Assembly: GCA_001513395.1 (NCBI GenBank)
Contig: LFTP01000322.1
Coordinates: 1 to 21,679 of the forward strand
Reading direction: 5' to 3'
DNA: 21,679 bases
DNA from: Clostridia bacterium DTU080
GTDB lineage: Bacteria > Bacillota > Limnochordia > DTU080
Under the pieces are notes generated by a model. It was not told where the DNA came from, ran no database searches, and was given only the letters and a program-made list of their open reading frames with translations. Below, in pieces: positions 1 to 8,390 of this stretch (positions are counted from its first letter, which is position 1; every line of letters begins with the position of its first letter). The position numbers and the translations under genes were made by a program.

Positions 1-378
1 GTGGGAATCAATGGGCATTTGGCCTTCAACGAACCTCCCGATCCTTCGCTGGAGATGACGGCCGAGGAGTTTGCCGCCTTGCCTACCCGGGTCGTCGAGC
101 TCGATTACCGCACCCGGATCTGCAATGCCATCTCGGCGGCCGGAGGCAACATCGAGGCCATGCCTCGTTTGGCGATTACCGTAGGCATGAAGGAGATTCT
201 CGCCGCCCGCAGCGTGCACATCTATTTGAACCGAAGCTGGCAGGCCGCCGTAGTCAGACGCATGATCCACGGTCCGGTGACGGCGCAGGTGCCGGCGTCT
301 TTGCTTCAAAACCACCCCGACGTGCGCTGTGTGATGATCCCCGAGGCAGCTGAACTGCCCCTGGCGTTTTCAGAGTAG
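1..378 (+). CDS. nagB: NagB-family glucosamine-6-phosphate isomerase/deaminase-like protein, C-terminal part
   Basis: The gene enters from the left edge, so its true start lies outside the window; the GTG at position 1 is only an internal valine codon. About 125 C-terminal residues are visible. They contain the NagB active-site loop GINGHLAFNEPP (His and Glu of the ring-opening triad present; the position that is Asp in E. coli NagB is Asn, as in many NagB paralogues) and the later blocks LAITVGMKEIL and VPASLLQNHP. Known for the family: conversion of glucosamine-6-phosphate to fructose-6-phosphate plus ammonia in the cytosol. It is followed after about 50 bases by a NagA-like deacetylase, the usual partner. 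Because of the Asn variant it may be a paralogue acting on another amino sugar phosphate, such as a galactosamine or mannosamine form. Confidence 0.85.
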   Translation: MGINGHLAFNEPPDPSLEMTAEEFAALPTRVVELDYRTRICNAISAAGGNIEAMPRLAITVGMKEILAARSVHIYLNRSWQAAVVRRMIHGPVTAQVPASLLQNHPDVRCVMIPEAAELPLAFSE

Positions 379-430
379 CTCTTTGGATTGACAACTGACA
401 GCGACTTTGGCGAAGAGGGGAGGTATTTTT

Positions 431-1627
431 GTGGACGGGCCGTCAGTTCTTTTTATTCGCAACGGCACGATAGTCACACCCCGGGTCGTCCGGCCTGACG
501 GAGCGGTCTTGATCGCCGACGGGCGCATCGCTTGGGTCGGCCCGGCTGAGCAGGCTCCCGAGCTGTCGCTAGCCGCCCAACAGATTGATGCCGAGGGAGG
601 CTACATCGCCCCCGGTTTTGTGGACATCCATCTTCACGGCGGAGGCGGGGCGGACTTCATGGATGCCACCCCGGAGGCCGTGCGTACGATCGCTCGTTGT
701 CATGCCTCCGGCGGCACGACGGCGTTTGTCGGCAGTACGGTGACCACGTCCTGGAAGCGCATGATGGCTGTGGTGGATGTGGCCGAAGAGATGACCGGCC
801 AAGACACCGGCGGTGCCGAGCTGGTCGGCTTTCACATCGAGGGGCCCTTTTTGGCTCCCGACCAGATCGGGGCCCATGATCCCGAACTACGCCGTGATCC
901 GCAAGATGTGCCCTACGAGGAGCTGTTGGAAAGAGGCAGCGGAGTGAAGCGCATCACAGTGGCCCCGGAGCTGCCGGGGGCTTTGGAACTCATCCAGGCC
1001 GCGGCCCGGCGGGGCTGGCACATCGCCATGGGCCACAGCAACGCCGTGGGAGATACGGTTCTCAAGGCTATGGGGGCGGGTTGTCGGCACGTAACGCATC
1101 TTTTCTCATGCACCTCGGTACTGCTCAACATCCGAGGCAAAAAGAGCCTCGGCATCAATGAGTATGCGCTCATCTACGACGATCTGACCGCCGAGTTGAT
1201 CGCCGACGGACATCATTTGACGGGCGAGCTGGCCGCTTTGGTCATCCGCCGCAAAGGTGTCACGGGCTGTTGTCTGGTCACCGACGGAATGCGGGCCGTG
1301 GGCATGCCTCCGGGCATCTACAATCTCGGCGATCTGACGGTGTTGGTCGAAGAGGGCGTGGCCAAGCTGCCCGACCGCTCGAAGTTTGCCGGAAGTGTGG
1401 CCACGATGGCGCAGTTGGTACGACAAGTGGTCAATCACGGCGGGCTGGGCATCTGCGAGGCGATCACCGTCGCCTCTTTGATGCCGGCTACGCTGATTGG
1501 CATCGATCATCGCAAGGGTTCTCTGGACGTAGGTAAAGACGGTGACATCGTCGTTTTATCTTCTGACTTGCAGGTGCGCTACACGATCGCCAAAGGCCGG
1601 ATGGTGTATTCCGCATCTTCATCCTGA
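431..1627 (+). CDS. nagA: N-acetylglucosamine-6-phosphate deacetylase (NagA family amidohydrolase)
   Basis: Cytosolic amidohydrolase expected to remove acetyl from an N-acetyl amino sugar 6-phosphate, feeding the NagB-like enzyme upstream. Seen, numbered from the GTG at 431: HLH metal motif H67/H69, HIEGPFL with E137, GHSNA with H202, VTHLF with H223 and the catalytic VTDGM with D285, then a C-terminal KDGDIVVLS beta-sandwich return. Length, 398 residues, is normal. The GTG at 431 is chosen because AGGGGAGG (416-423) sits 7 bases upstream; a longer in-frame TTG start at 407 lacks such a site. Oddity: the usual THLFNAM block reads THLFSCTSVLLNIRG and the usual LAGS reads FAGS, so the substrate may not be plain GlcNAc-6-phosphate. 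Confidence 0.9.
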   Translation: MDGPSVLFIRNGTIVTPRVVRPDGAVLIADGRIAWVGPAEQAPELSLAAQQIDAEGGYIAPGFVDIHLHGGGGADFMDATPEAVRTIARCHASGGTTAFVGSTVTTSWKRMMAVVDVAEEMTGQDTGGAELVGFHIEGPFLAPDQIGAHDPELRRDPQDVPYEELLERGSGVKRITVAPELPGALELIQAAARRGWHIAMGHSNAVGDTVLKAMGAGCRHVTHLFSCTSVLLNIRGKKSLGINEYALIYDDLTAELIADGHHLTGELAALVIRRKGVTGCCLVTDGMRAVGMPPGIYNLGDLTVLVEEGVAKLPDRSKFAGSVATMAQLVRQVVNHGGLGICEAITVASLMPATLIGIDHRKGSLDVGKDGDIVVLSSDLQVRYTIAKGRMVYSASSS

Positions 1628-1664
1628 GGTTTTGTTCAATGGCAGCTAAGGAGCGATATGACAG

Positions 1665-2513
1665 ATGAAACTCTCGGTCAGGTTACAAAACTTCAATCTG
1701 CCCCCGCAAGAGGCTCTTCCTTTGGCCAAAAAGATGGGACTCGACGGCGTACAGCTGACCATCGGTTCCGGTCCGCACGCTCCGGAAAACCTCGACTCAA
1801 AGGCCCGTCAGCGGCTGAAAGAGACCGTCGCCCAATTAGGGCTGAGGATCACTGCCGCCGGTGCCGGGGGTCCCGAATTCGTCTACGACGATCCGGAGCG
1901 ACGCCAGGCGCTGTTGACCCGAACGCGGGAGGTCATGCAGCTGGCGGCGGATCTGGAAATACCGGTGTGTATATCGCATATCGGGATCATTCCGGAAGAT
2001 GAGTCCGATCCTGTGCGGGCGCATATGGTGGCCGCCGTGTCCGCCGCGGCGCAAATCGCCGCCGATCACGGAGTCATCATGGCCATCGAGACGGGGCCGG
2101 AATCGCCGTTTGTCCTCAGGTCGTTTATTGACCAGGTCAACTCCCCGGCGCTGAAGGTCAACTACGATCCGGCGAACTTCGTCATTTGGCCGGCTCTGTT
2201 GGCCAAAAGAAGCGGCAAGAAGTACTGCGAACGTGAGGCGTTGGAAGCTTTCATCCCGACGGAAGGCGTGAACGTGCTCGGCCCCTACATTGTTCATGTG
2301 CATGCCAAGGACGCTTTGGTGGAGCCGTCCGGAGAGGCCCGGGAGACACCCCTGGGCGAAGGATGGGTGCGCTGGAATCGCTTCTTTGATCTGTTGGACA
2401 GATACGGCTTTGACGGCTACATAGCCATTGAACGGGAAAGAAGCGGTGACAAGCTGGCCCAAATACAACAAGCTGCGGACTACCTGCGCTCTTTGGAGCT
2501 GCATCGGAAATGA
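1665..2513 (+). CDS. Sugar phosphate isomerase/epimerase, IolE/IolI-type TIM barrel
   Basis: A 282-residue xylose-isomerase-like TIM barrel (AP endonuclease family 2 fold). Seen: candidate metal ligands E142 (AIETG), D168 (NYDPAN), H213 (HVHAKD) and E256 (AIERE), the spacing and context expected for divalent-metal sugar epimerases, isomerases and inosose dehydratases. AAGGAG at 1648-1653 precedes two ATGs (1658 and 1665); only the one at 1665 opens the conserved frame, giving an 11-base spacing. Its stop overlaps an in-frame ATG of the next gene. Given iolB downstream, a dehydratase or isomerase on an inositol-like or keto-sugar substrate is plausible, but sequence alone does not distinguish IolE, IolI, hydroxypyruvate isomerase or a ketose 3-epimerase. 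Confidence 0.85.
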   Translation: MKLSVRLQNFNLPPQEALPLAKKMGLDGVQLTIGSGPHAPENLDSKARQRLKETVAQLGLRITAAGAGGPEFVYDDPERRQALLTRTREVMQLAADLEIPVCISHIGIIPEDESDPVRAHMVAAVSAAAQIAADHGVIMAIETGPESPFVLRSFIDQVNSPALKVNYDPANFVIWPALLAKRSGKKYCEREALEAFIPTEGVNVLGPYIVHVHAKDALVEPSGEARETPLGEGWVRWNRFFDLLDRYGFDGYIAIERERSGDKLAQIQQAADYLRSLELHRK

Positions 2514-2524
2514 GGGGTGATACG

Positions 2525-3664
2525 GTGAGCGACGTGGCCAGATTGATCGTTGAGGATTGTCGTTTTTGCCCCATGTGTCGCGATGTATGCACATCGGGTG
2601 TGGTGACCGGTCTGGAGTCAAACACCTCACGCGGCTATGCCCTTTTGGCCGATCGCTGGTATACCAGAGGTGTTCTGCCCGAGGGCGGAGCTGACGCCTT
2701 CTATGCCTGCATGCAATGCGGACTGTGCAAGGCCACCTGCGTGTCGGACCGCGATCTGCCCGACGCCATATTGACCTTGCGGAGTGAGTTTGTCGAGCGG
2801 CATATGCAACCTCGCAACGTGCGCGAGGCTCGCGCCAAGGTGATGAGCGCTCAAACCGCTTTGAACGGCGCTTCCGGAATCAGCCCATACCGCCCTGAGC
2901 TTGGCGGGATCACCTTTGCCGCCGGAGGTCTTTTGACCCCGGAAGGGATAGGCCCCCTGGTGAAGGCTTTGCGAGCTTTGGCCGAGAAACACGATCAGCC
3001 TTTCTCCGTCCTGGAGTCGGAGATCGTGTGTGAACACATGCTTTTTGATCTGGGTTATCGCGATGACGCCGTGGCCGCGGCCGGAAGATTTCTCAAACGC
3101 CTTCAGGAAAGTGGCGTCAAGACGCTGATCACGGCTTGTTCGCAATGCTACGACATGTACGTGCGGCGCTATCCGCAGTGGGGGATCACCTGGCCGGAGG
3201 ATGTGGAGATCATCCACCTGGTGATGTGGTTGGAAAAGCTGTCTTTGACACCTCTGCCCGACGCTGCCGCGACAGGTCGCATATGGCTCTACCACGACGA
3301 TGCCTCCCTGGCGCGCTGGAGCGTCATGCACGATACGCCGCGGGCCGTATTGGATCGACTGCTGCCCGGGCGGTGGCTGGAGTTTCCCCTCAATCGTGAG
3401 CGGGCCTACGCCTGCGGAGCTACAGGCGCCATGCCGCTGGTGAGAAAAGACATTGCCATGGGCGCGGCCGAGAGGTTGTTTGACGCCGCGCTGGAGACGG
3501 CGGCCGCACACGAGGCGACACCTTGCATCGTAACCGCGTGCGCCCGTTGCAGCGATCATTTGGACGCTGCCCGCAAGGCTTTGGCCGCTCCGGTTGAAGT
3601 GCGTCACTTAGCGGAGTTGGCGGCCGGGATGATGACAACAGATGCGGAAGGGGTTGCCCCATGA
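2525..3664 (+). CDS. (Fe-S)-binding oxidoreductase subunit, GlcF/HdrD-like
   Basis: Electron-transfer partner of the FAD oxidase that follows. Numbered from GTG 2525, two complete CxxCxxCxxxC motifs are visible, C12/C15/C18/C22 and C62/C65/C68/C72, each able to hold a [4Fe-4S] cluster. Two CCG-type (cysteine-rich) repeats follow: TACSQCYDMY closes the first, and YACGATG plus TACARCSDHL mark the second. Oddity: the usual Cys-Cys-Gly is reduced to a single Cys in both repeats (VCEH and ACGATG). Start: AGGGGTG at 2513-2519 favours GTG 2525; an ATG at 2510 overlapping the previous stop as ATGA would add five residues. Known relatives are glycolate/lactate oxidase iron-sulfur subunits. The stop overlaps the next start (ATGATGA), so the two are translationally coupled. 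Confidence 0.87.
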   Translation: MSDVARLIVEDCRFCPMCRDVCTSGVVTGLESNTSRGYALLADRWYTRGVLPEGGADAFYACMQCGLCKATCVSDRDLPDAILTLRSEFVERHMQPRNVREARAKVMSAQTALNGASGISPYRPELGGITFAAGGLLTPEGIGPLVKALRALAEKHDQPFSVLESEIVCEHMLFDLGYRDDAVAAAGRFLKRLQESGVKTLITACSQCYDMYVRRYPQWGITWPEDVEIIHLVMWLEKLSLTPLPDAAATGRIWLYHDDASLARWSVMHDTPRAVLDRLLPGRWLEFPLNRERAYACGATGAMPLVRKDIAMGAAERLFDAALETAAAHEATPCIVTACARCSDHLDAARKALAAPVEVRHLAELAAGMMTTDAEGVAP

Positions 3665-5121
3665 TGAACGCCAATCTGCCCCACACTTACCTGCAACCGA
3701 TTCTCGAAGCTGAACTGGAGAGCGTCGTGGGTCCGGACGGTTTTCGCTCCGTGGACGCCGATTGCCTTTGCTACTCCGTCGACTACTACTGGGTGCCTCG
3801 GGTCTGGTTCGACAGAGACATGCCCATGCCCAAGCCGCAATGGGTCGTCATGCCGCGCACCGCTCAACAAGTGGCTGACGTGCTGCGCATCGCCAACCGC
3901 TACAAGTTGCCCGTGGTGCCGTGGGGAGGGGGCTCGGGCTCCCAAGGAGGGGCCTTGCCCGTCCAAGGCGGCATCGTCCTCGATATGAAACGGATGAACT
4001 CCATCGTACACTTCGATGAGAAATCCCTGACGGTGACGGCACAGACCGGGATCATCCAACAGGATCTGGAGACCTGGCTGCAGCAGCGCGACTGCAGCAT
4101 GATGCACTTTGCGGCCTCCATCCGCAGCGCTACTTTGGGAGGTTTTCTGGCCCATCGAGGCACGGGCGTGCTGTCGACAAGATACGGGAAGATCGAGGAC
4201 ATGGTTTTGTCCTTGGAAGTCGTGCTGCCCACCGGAGAGATCATTCGCACCGCTCCCGTACCGCGGCATGCCGCCGGCCCTGATCTGACCCAGTTGTTCG
4301 TCGGCTCGGAAGGAACGCTGGGTGTGATCACCGAGGCGACGATGAAGATCCATCCGCAACCGGAGGCCAGACATTTCAGGGCCTATCTCTTTGACAACCT
4401 CAGCATCGGCCTGGAAGCGGGACGGAGGCTGATGGTGGACAGGCTGTATCCGTCGACTATACGGTTGTACGACGCCATTGAGACGCAAAAGGTGGTCAAG
4501 CGCGTCCTTGGACTCGATGTGGACGGAGCCTACATGGTGGTGGGCTATGAGGGTCATCAGGTGCCGGTGGAGTTTGCCCTGAAGCGCACGCACGAGATCT
4601 TCACCGAACTGGGGGCGCAGGATCTGGGCGAAGAGCCGGGATGGCACTGGTGGGAGCACCAGCTCGATTTCTACTACCCGCCGCACACTCTGGATCTGCC
4701 CGAGGCTTTCGGCACCATGGACACCGTGGCCACCTACGACAAGATTGAGGGCGTCTATCTGGCCATGAAAGAGGCGGTCGAGGCCATTTCACCCGACATC
4801 ATCTTCATGGCCCACTTCTCCCATTGGTACGAGTGGGGCTGCATGATGTATGACCGCTTTGTGATCAAAGAACCGCCCGAGGATGCGGCGGAAGCGGTCC
4901 GGCTGTACAACCGCGTCTGGCATATCGGTATCGAAGCGGCGCTGAAAGCCGGCGGCATGATCAATGAACACCACGGCATCGGGCTTAAACTGGCCCCGTT
5001 CATGGAAAAGCAGTACGGACCGGCCTTCAAGGTCTTGCTTGAACTGAAAAAAGCCCTTGATCCCAACGGGATCATGAATCCGGGTAAGCTGGGCTTTCCT
5101 TTCACAACGCGACCGTTTTAA
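3661..5121 (+). CDS. FAD-binding oxidase, GlcD / alkyl-DHAP synthase-like
   Basis: A 486-residue flavoprotein of the vanillyl-alcohol oxidase superfamily. Seen: FAD_binding_4 block with VVPWGGGSGSQGG (about residues 80-92), then SATLGGFLAHRGTGVLSTRYG and GSEGTLGVITEA, followed by the FAD-oxidase C-terminal domain ending INEHHGIG and LDPNGIMNPGK. GGAAGGGG (3646-3653) serves the ATG at 3661; a second ATG follows directly. Known relatives oxidise 2-hydroxy acids (GlcD, lactate dehydrogenases) or act in ether lipid synthesis (AGPS); the STRYGKIEDMVL region is AGPS-like. Coupling to the iron-sulfur gene argues for oxidation of a sugar-derived alcohol or hydroxy acid with electrons passed to a membrane or soluble acceptor. 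The substrate is unknown. Confidence 0.88.
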   Translation: MMNANLPHTYLQPILEAELESVVGPDGFRSVDADCLCYSVDYYWVPRVWFDRDMPMPKPQWVVMPRTAQQVADVLRIANRYKLPVVPWGGGSGSQGGALPVQGGIVLDMKRMNSIVHFDEKSLTVTAQTGIIQQDLETWLQQRDCSMMHFAASIRSATLGGFLAHRGTGVLSTRYGKIEDMVLSLEVVLPTGEIIRTAPVPRHAAGPDLTQLFVGSEGTLGVITEATMKIHPQPEARHFRAYLFDNLSIGLEAGRRLMVDRLYPSTIRLYDAIETQKVVKRVLGLDVDGAYMVVGYEGHQVPVEFALKRTHEIFTELGAQDLGEEPGWHWWEHQLDFYYPPHTLDLPEAFGTMDTVATYDKIEGVYLAMKEAVEAISPDIIFMAHFSHWYEWGCMMYDRFVIKEPPEDAAEAVRLYNRVWHIGIEAALKAGGMINEHHGIGLKLAPFMEKQYGPAFKVLLELKKALDPNGIMNPGKLGFPFTTRPF

Positions 5122-5132
5122 GGTAGCAACAA

Positions 5133-5160
5133 TGACGCCGCCTCAAAAAAGGCGGCGTCA
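5133..5160 (+). promoter_or_regulatory. Intra-operon RNA hairpin between the oxidase gene and iolB
   Basis: Perfect inverted repeat: an 11-base arm TGACGCCGCCT (5133-5143), a 6-base loop CAAAAA and the complementary arm AGGCGGCGTCA (5150-5160). It lies 12 bases after the oxidase stop and just before the AAGGAGGAG ribosome binding site of iolB. No T-tract follows, so it is not a typical intrinsic terminator; a processing, stability or partial-termination element is inferred. Confidence 0.75.
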
Positions 5161-5179
5161 AAGACAAGGAGGAGAGAAG

Positions 5180-5959
5180 TTGAGCCTTTTGCGCCGCTAC
5201 AGCTGCCAAGAGGGCTATACGCCAATCGTCGAGGGGGAGATGGAAAGGATCGGCTTCGGCCTGCTTAGTCTGGGAGAAGACGGCTCATACCGGGGCCAAA
5301 CCGGGGATAAAGAAGCGGCACTGATCGTGCTCACCGGTACGTGCACCGTCGAGGGCGAAGGTTTTTGCTTTGCCCAAATCGGAGAACGCCTGTCAGTCTT
5401 TGCCGGAAAGCCCTATGCCGTCTTTTTGCCTGCCGATACGGCCTTTGAGATCAGGACCACAGACTGGGCGGAGATTGCGGTCTGCACGTCCCCTTCGGAT
5501 GTCAAAACAGAGCCGGTTTTGGTCCGTCCTGATGATGTGATTCACAAAAAGCTGGGCCATGCGGTGTGGGAGCGCGATGCTTATTTCATCATCGACGATC
5601 GGGTCCCGGCCAAGAGTCTGTATATCGGAGAGACGATCCTGGCTCCGGGCAGATGGGCTTTTCCCCCGCACACACATGATGTCGATGATCCTCCCTATGA
5701 GGTGGACATGGAAGAAGTCTACTTCTATAGGGTGAGGCCGTCGGACGGTTTCGGCCTGCAGATGGTGTATACGCAGGATCGCTCGATCGATGACAGCTAT
5801 ATCGTCCGGGAAAACGACACGGTGCTCATACCGAAAGGATACCACCCGGCCGCCGCTTCTCCGGGCAACGCTTTGTACATCCTGTGGATCATGGCCGGTG
5901 AAAAGCGGCTCTTTCTTTCCAGGCCCGAGGAGAGATACGCTTGGACGGTCAACTGTTAG
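5180..5959 (+). CDS. iolB: 5-deoxy-glucuronate isomerase IolB
   Basis: Cytosolic isomerase that in inositol breakdown converts 5-deoxy-D-glucuronate to 2-deoxy-5-keto-D-gluconate. Seen, numbered from TTG 5180: bicupin of 259 residues with the family metal region FPPHTHD (H164, H166), VDMEEVYFYR (E178/E179), GFGLQMVYTQD, and IPKGYHPAAASPG (H222), ending LWIMAGEKR. The TTG start is chosen because AAGGAGGAG ends 5-6 bases upstream; an ATG at 5132 lies inside the hairpin and would add 16 low-complexity basic residues. Context is unusual: no IolD, IolG or IolA is nearby, so the 5-deoxy-uronate must come from elsewhere or the substrate differs. Identification as IolB/KduI-type is firm, the precise substrate less so. 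Confidence 0.9.
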   Translation: MSLLRRYSCQEGYTPIVEGEMERIGFGLLSLGEDGSYRGQTGDKEAALIVLTGTCTVEGEGFCFAQIGERLSVFAGKPYAVFLPADTAFEIRTTDWAEIAVCTSPSDVKTEPVLVRPDDVIHKKLGHAVWERDAYFIIDDRVPAKSLYIGETILAPGRWAFPPHTHDVDDPPYEVDMEEVYFYRVRPSDGFGLQMVYTQDRSIDDSYIVRENDTVLIPKGYHPAAASPGNALYILWIMAGEKRLFLSRPEERYAWTVNC

Positions 5960-5989
5960 CGTGTTTGACGATAAAACGGGGTGACGGGT

Positions 5990-7516
5990 ATGTCTGGGCA
6001 ATATCTGCTCGGTATAGACATCGGCAGCGGAGCGTGTAAAATCACGCTCATCGATTTGCAAGGCCGTCCGGTCTATACCGCGGCGCATGAGTATCCGACG
6101 TATTATCCGCAAGCCGGGTGGGCGGAGCAGAACCCGCCGGATTGGTACGAGGCCGTGTGCGCAGCCGTTTTGCAGATGAAAGAGAAAGGCTTTGTCTCCT
6201 CAAAGATTGCGGCCGTCTGTTTGAGCGCCCCTACCCATACGGCGGTTTTGATGGATGAGCATTTTCGCGTGCTCAGGCCGGCGATCTTGTGGACGGATCA
6301 AAGAAGCGCCCCTCAGGCCGAAAGACTGGAGCGTGAGTTCGGTCAGGAGATCTTCGAGGTCACTTGCAACCGGGTCGATCCGGTCTGGACGCTGCCGCAA
6401 CTGCTGTGGATCAAAGAGAACGAGCCGCAGGTCTGGCACAAGGTGGCCTACATCCTGTTTGCCAAAGACTATGTGCGCTGGAGACTCACCGGCACCTACG
6501 TGACCGATTCGATTGAAGCCGTAGGCTCGATGCTTTTCGATGCCCGAACAAAGCGTTGGTCTGAGCGGCTTTGCACTCTGGTCGGCCTGTCGACTGAAAG
6601 ACTGCCGAAAGTTGTGGAGCCGACCGAGGTGGTAGGGTGGGTGACGGCTGAGGCAGCGCGGGCGACGGGTTTGCAGGAGGGCACCCCGGTCATCGCCGGG
6701 GCTACTGACACGGCTCTGGAGGTCTTCGGAGCCGGGGCGGTTGAGTCCGGACAGAGCACGATCAAGCTGGCTACGGCCGGCCGGATATGCGTGATCACCG
6801 ACCGGGCCTGTCCTCATCCGTATCTGTTCAACTATCCGCATGTGGTTCCGGGGAGATGGTATCCGGGAACGGGGACGAAATCCTGTGCTTCGTCTTACAG
6901 GTGGCTGAGGGATGCCCTCTACGGGCATGAAAAGGCGGCGGCTTTGGAGTCGGGAGCCAATGTCTATGAGCTGATCGATCAAGAGGCGGCCCGGGTGCCC
7001 GTGGGATCGGAGGGGCTTTTGTTCCAGCCGTACCTGTTGGGCGAGCTGTCGCCCTACGGCGATCCGTATCTGAAAGGGGCGTTTTTCGGCCTTACCATGC
7101 GTCACACGCGGGCCCATTTCGCCCGCGCCGTGCTGGAGGGTGTTGGCTTTTCGCTGCTCGATTCCATGTCGGTCCTTGAGGAGATGGGCATGGCACCGCA
7201 AGATCTGCGCATCATCGGCGGCGGGGCAAGAAGTCCTCTGTGGCGTCAGATCATCAGTGACATCCTCGGTCAGTCCTTGACGCAGCCACTCACCGCAGAC
7301 TCGTCGTTTGGCGGGGCTCTTTTGGCCGGGGTGGGGATCGGTCTCTTTGAGGACGCGGCTGCGGCGGCCAAGCAGTGCGTGAAGACGGCCGGGCGCACGG
7401 AACCTGATATGGAGAATCACGCCCGCTACAGGGCGCTTTTTGAGATCTACAAAGAAGCGCACGACAACATGGCCGCAACGTACAGGAAGCTGTCCGATGT
7501 CGTTGGTTCCTTTTGA
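5990..7516 (+). CDS. FGGY-family carbohydrate kinase (xylulokinase-like)
   Basis: ATP-dependent sugar kinase of 508 residues with the actin-like two-domain fold. Seen: N-terminal phosphate loop LLGIDIGSGACKITLID, GWAEQNPPDWYEAV, the FGGY_N end TDSIEAVGSMLFD, ATDTALEVFGAGAVE at the domain boundary, and the adenosine-binding block IIGGGARSPLWRQIISDILG followed by GGALLAGVGIG. ATG 5990 is preferred over GTG 5981 because GGGGTG (5978-5983) is a good ribosome site 6 bases before it. Xylulokinases are the closest family by feel, but FGGY kinases act on many ketoses and polyols. It sits last in the first operon, ending 4 bases from the convergent regulator gene. It may phosphorylate the ketose made by the FucI-like isomerase of the neighbouring operon. 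Confidence 0.88.
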   Translation: MSGQYLLGIDIGSGACKITLIDLQGRPVYTAAHEYPTYYPQAGWAEQNPPDWYEAVCAAVLQMKEKGFVSSKIAAVCLSAPTHTAVLMDEHFRVLRPAILWTDQRSAPQAERLEREFGQEIFEVTCNRVDPVWTLPQLLWIKENEPQVWHKVAYILFAKDYVRWRLTGTYVTDSIEAVGSMLFDARTKRWSERLCTLVGLSTERLPKVVEPTEVVGWVTAEAARATGLQEGTPVIAGATDTALEVFGAGAVESGQSTIKLATAGRICVITDRACPHPYLFNYPHVVPGRWYPGTGTKSCASSYRWLRDALYGHEKAAALESGANVYELIDQEAARVPVGSEGLLFQPYLLGELSPYGDPYLKGAFFGLTMRHTRAHFARAVLEGVGFSLLDSMSVLEEMGMAPQDLRIIGGGARSPLWRQIISDILGQSLTQPLTADSSFGGALLAGVGIGLFEDAAAAAKQCVKTAGRTEPDMENHARYRALFEIYKEAHDNMAATYRKLSDVVGSF

Positions 7517-7520
7517 ACGC

Positions 7521-8390
7521 TTACAGCTTTGTGCGGGCGATCTCACGCTCCATGCTGCGCAGCTGAGGGATAAAGCGTTCCATGTCACCCAGGGCCAGGT
7601 TGGCGTGCAAGGCAGCGATGATGGCCAGCTGGGCGATGCGGGATCGCATACCGACGACGGGGAAACTGTCGCTTTCGGGAGCCGATAGCAGGCAGTGGTC
7701 GCACTCGGTGGCCAGAACGGAGTTGCCGTAGCTCGTCAGGGCCACGGTGACGGCACCTTGGCTTTTGGCAATGCGAATGGCGTCGACGACGCACTGGGAG
7801 TTGCCGCTTTGTGACACCCCGATGGCCACATCACTCGGTCCGAGGGCAGTGGCTGAGATGATCTGCATGTGGGAGTCTTCATAGGCCGTCGCTTGCAGGC
7901 CCAACCGGCGCAATTTGTGATGGAAATCCCGGGCTACGGCGGCTGAGTTGCCGGAGCCGTAGATGTCTATCTGGCGGGCCTCGCGCAAAAGCTTGGTCAC
8001 GGTCTCGAAAGTCTCCGCTTGCAGCAGCCGGCGGGTGTGCTCCAGCGTCTCGACCAAGGAGCGGAAGGTTTTGTCAATGACGATATCAGGGGTGTCGCCT
8101 TCCTGGAGACCTTGTTGAATGGTCTCCACTGGCGAGACCAAGTCCTGAGCCAGGGTGATCTTGAAATCCTGAAAACCCCGGAAGCCCGTCTTGCGGCACA
8201 TGCGCATGACGGTAGCCTCGCTCGTCTCACAACGGGCGGCCAGTTCCGTGATCGCCATTCTGATCACGCTTCGAGGGTTTTGGCAGATAAAATCGGCTAC
8301 GCGTCCTTCGGCATCCGCTAATTCCTTGCGAACGGCCTGAATGCGCAATAGGGCGGTGGTCTCTGCCGCAGGTGCGGGTCTGTTGGGCAT
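7521..8390 (-). CDS. MurR/RpiR-family transcriptional regulator
   Basis: A 289-residue regulator with an N-terminal RpiR helix-turn-helix (about residues 15-90; VADFICQNP, MAITELAARCETSEATVMRMCRK, GFRGFQDFK) and a C-terminal SIS sugar-phosphate domain (IDIYGSGNSAAVARD; GVSQSGNSQCVVDAI). Members of this family sense phosphosugars and usually repress adjacent sugar operons. The start at 8390 has AAGGAG (8399-8404) 8 bases upstream; a further upstream ATG at 8471 has no better site and would add 27 non-conserved residues. It is convergent with the FGGY kinase gene and divergent from the FucI-like operon, so control of one or both operons through the intergenic region is inferred. Confidence 0.92.
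   Translation of the reverse strand: MPNRPAPAAETTALLRIQAVRKELADAEGRVADFICQNPRSVIRMAITELAARCETSEATVMRMCRKTGFRGFQDFKITLAQDLVSPVETIQQGLQEGDTPDIVIDKTFRSLVETLEHTRRLLQAETFETVTKLLREARQIDIYGSGNSAAVARDFHHKLRRLGLQATAYEDSHMQIISATALGPSDVAIGVSQSGNSQCVVDAIRIAKSQGAVTVALTSYGNSVLATECDHCLLSAPESDSFPVVGMRSRIAQLAIIAALHANLALGDMERFIPQLRSMEREIARTKL

Noticed and set aside
3604..4686. 360-codon open frame on the minus strand antisense to the FAD oxidase
   Set aside because: No ribosome site or family motif, low-complexity His/Arg/Gln composition; the opposite strand encodes a well-conserved flavoprotein.
5132..5179. ATG at 5132 as the start of IolB
   Set aside because: The codon sits in the hairpin stem, lacks a ribosome site and would add 16 basic low-complexity residues; the TTG at 5180 has AAGGAGGAG at good spacing.
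6200..7588. 462-codon open frame on the minus strand antisense to the FGGY kinase
   Set aside because: It mirrors the codon pattern of a clearly conserved kinase, has a biased Arg/Gly/His-rich composition and no recognisable motif; a shadow frame.
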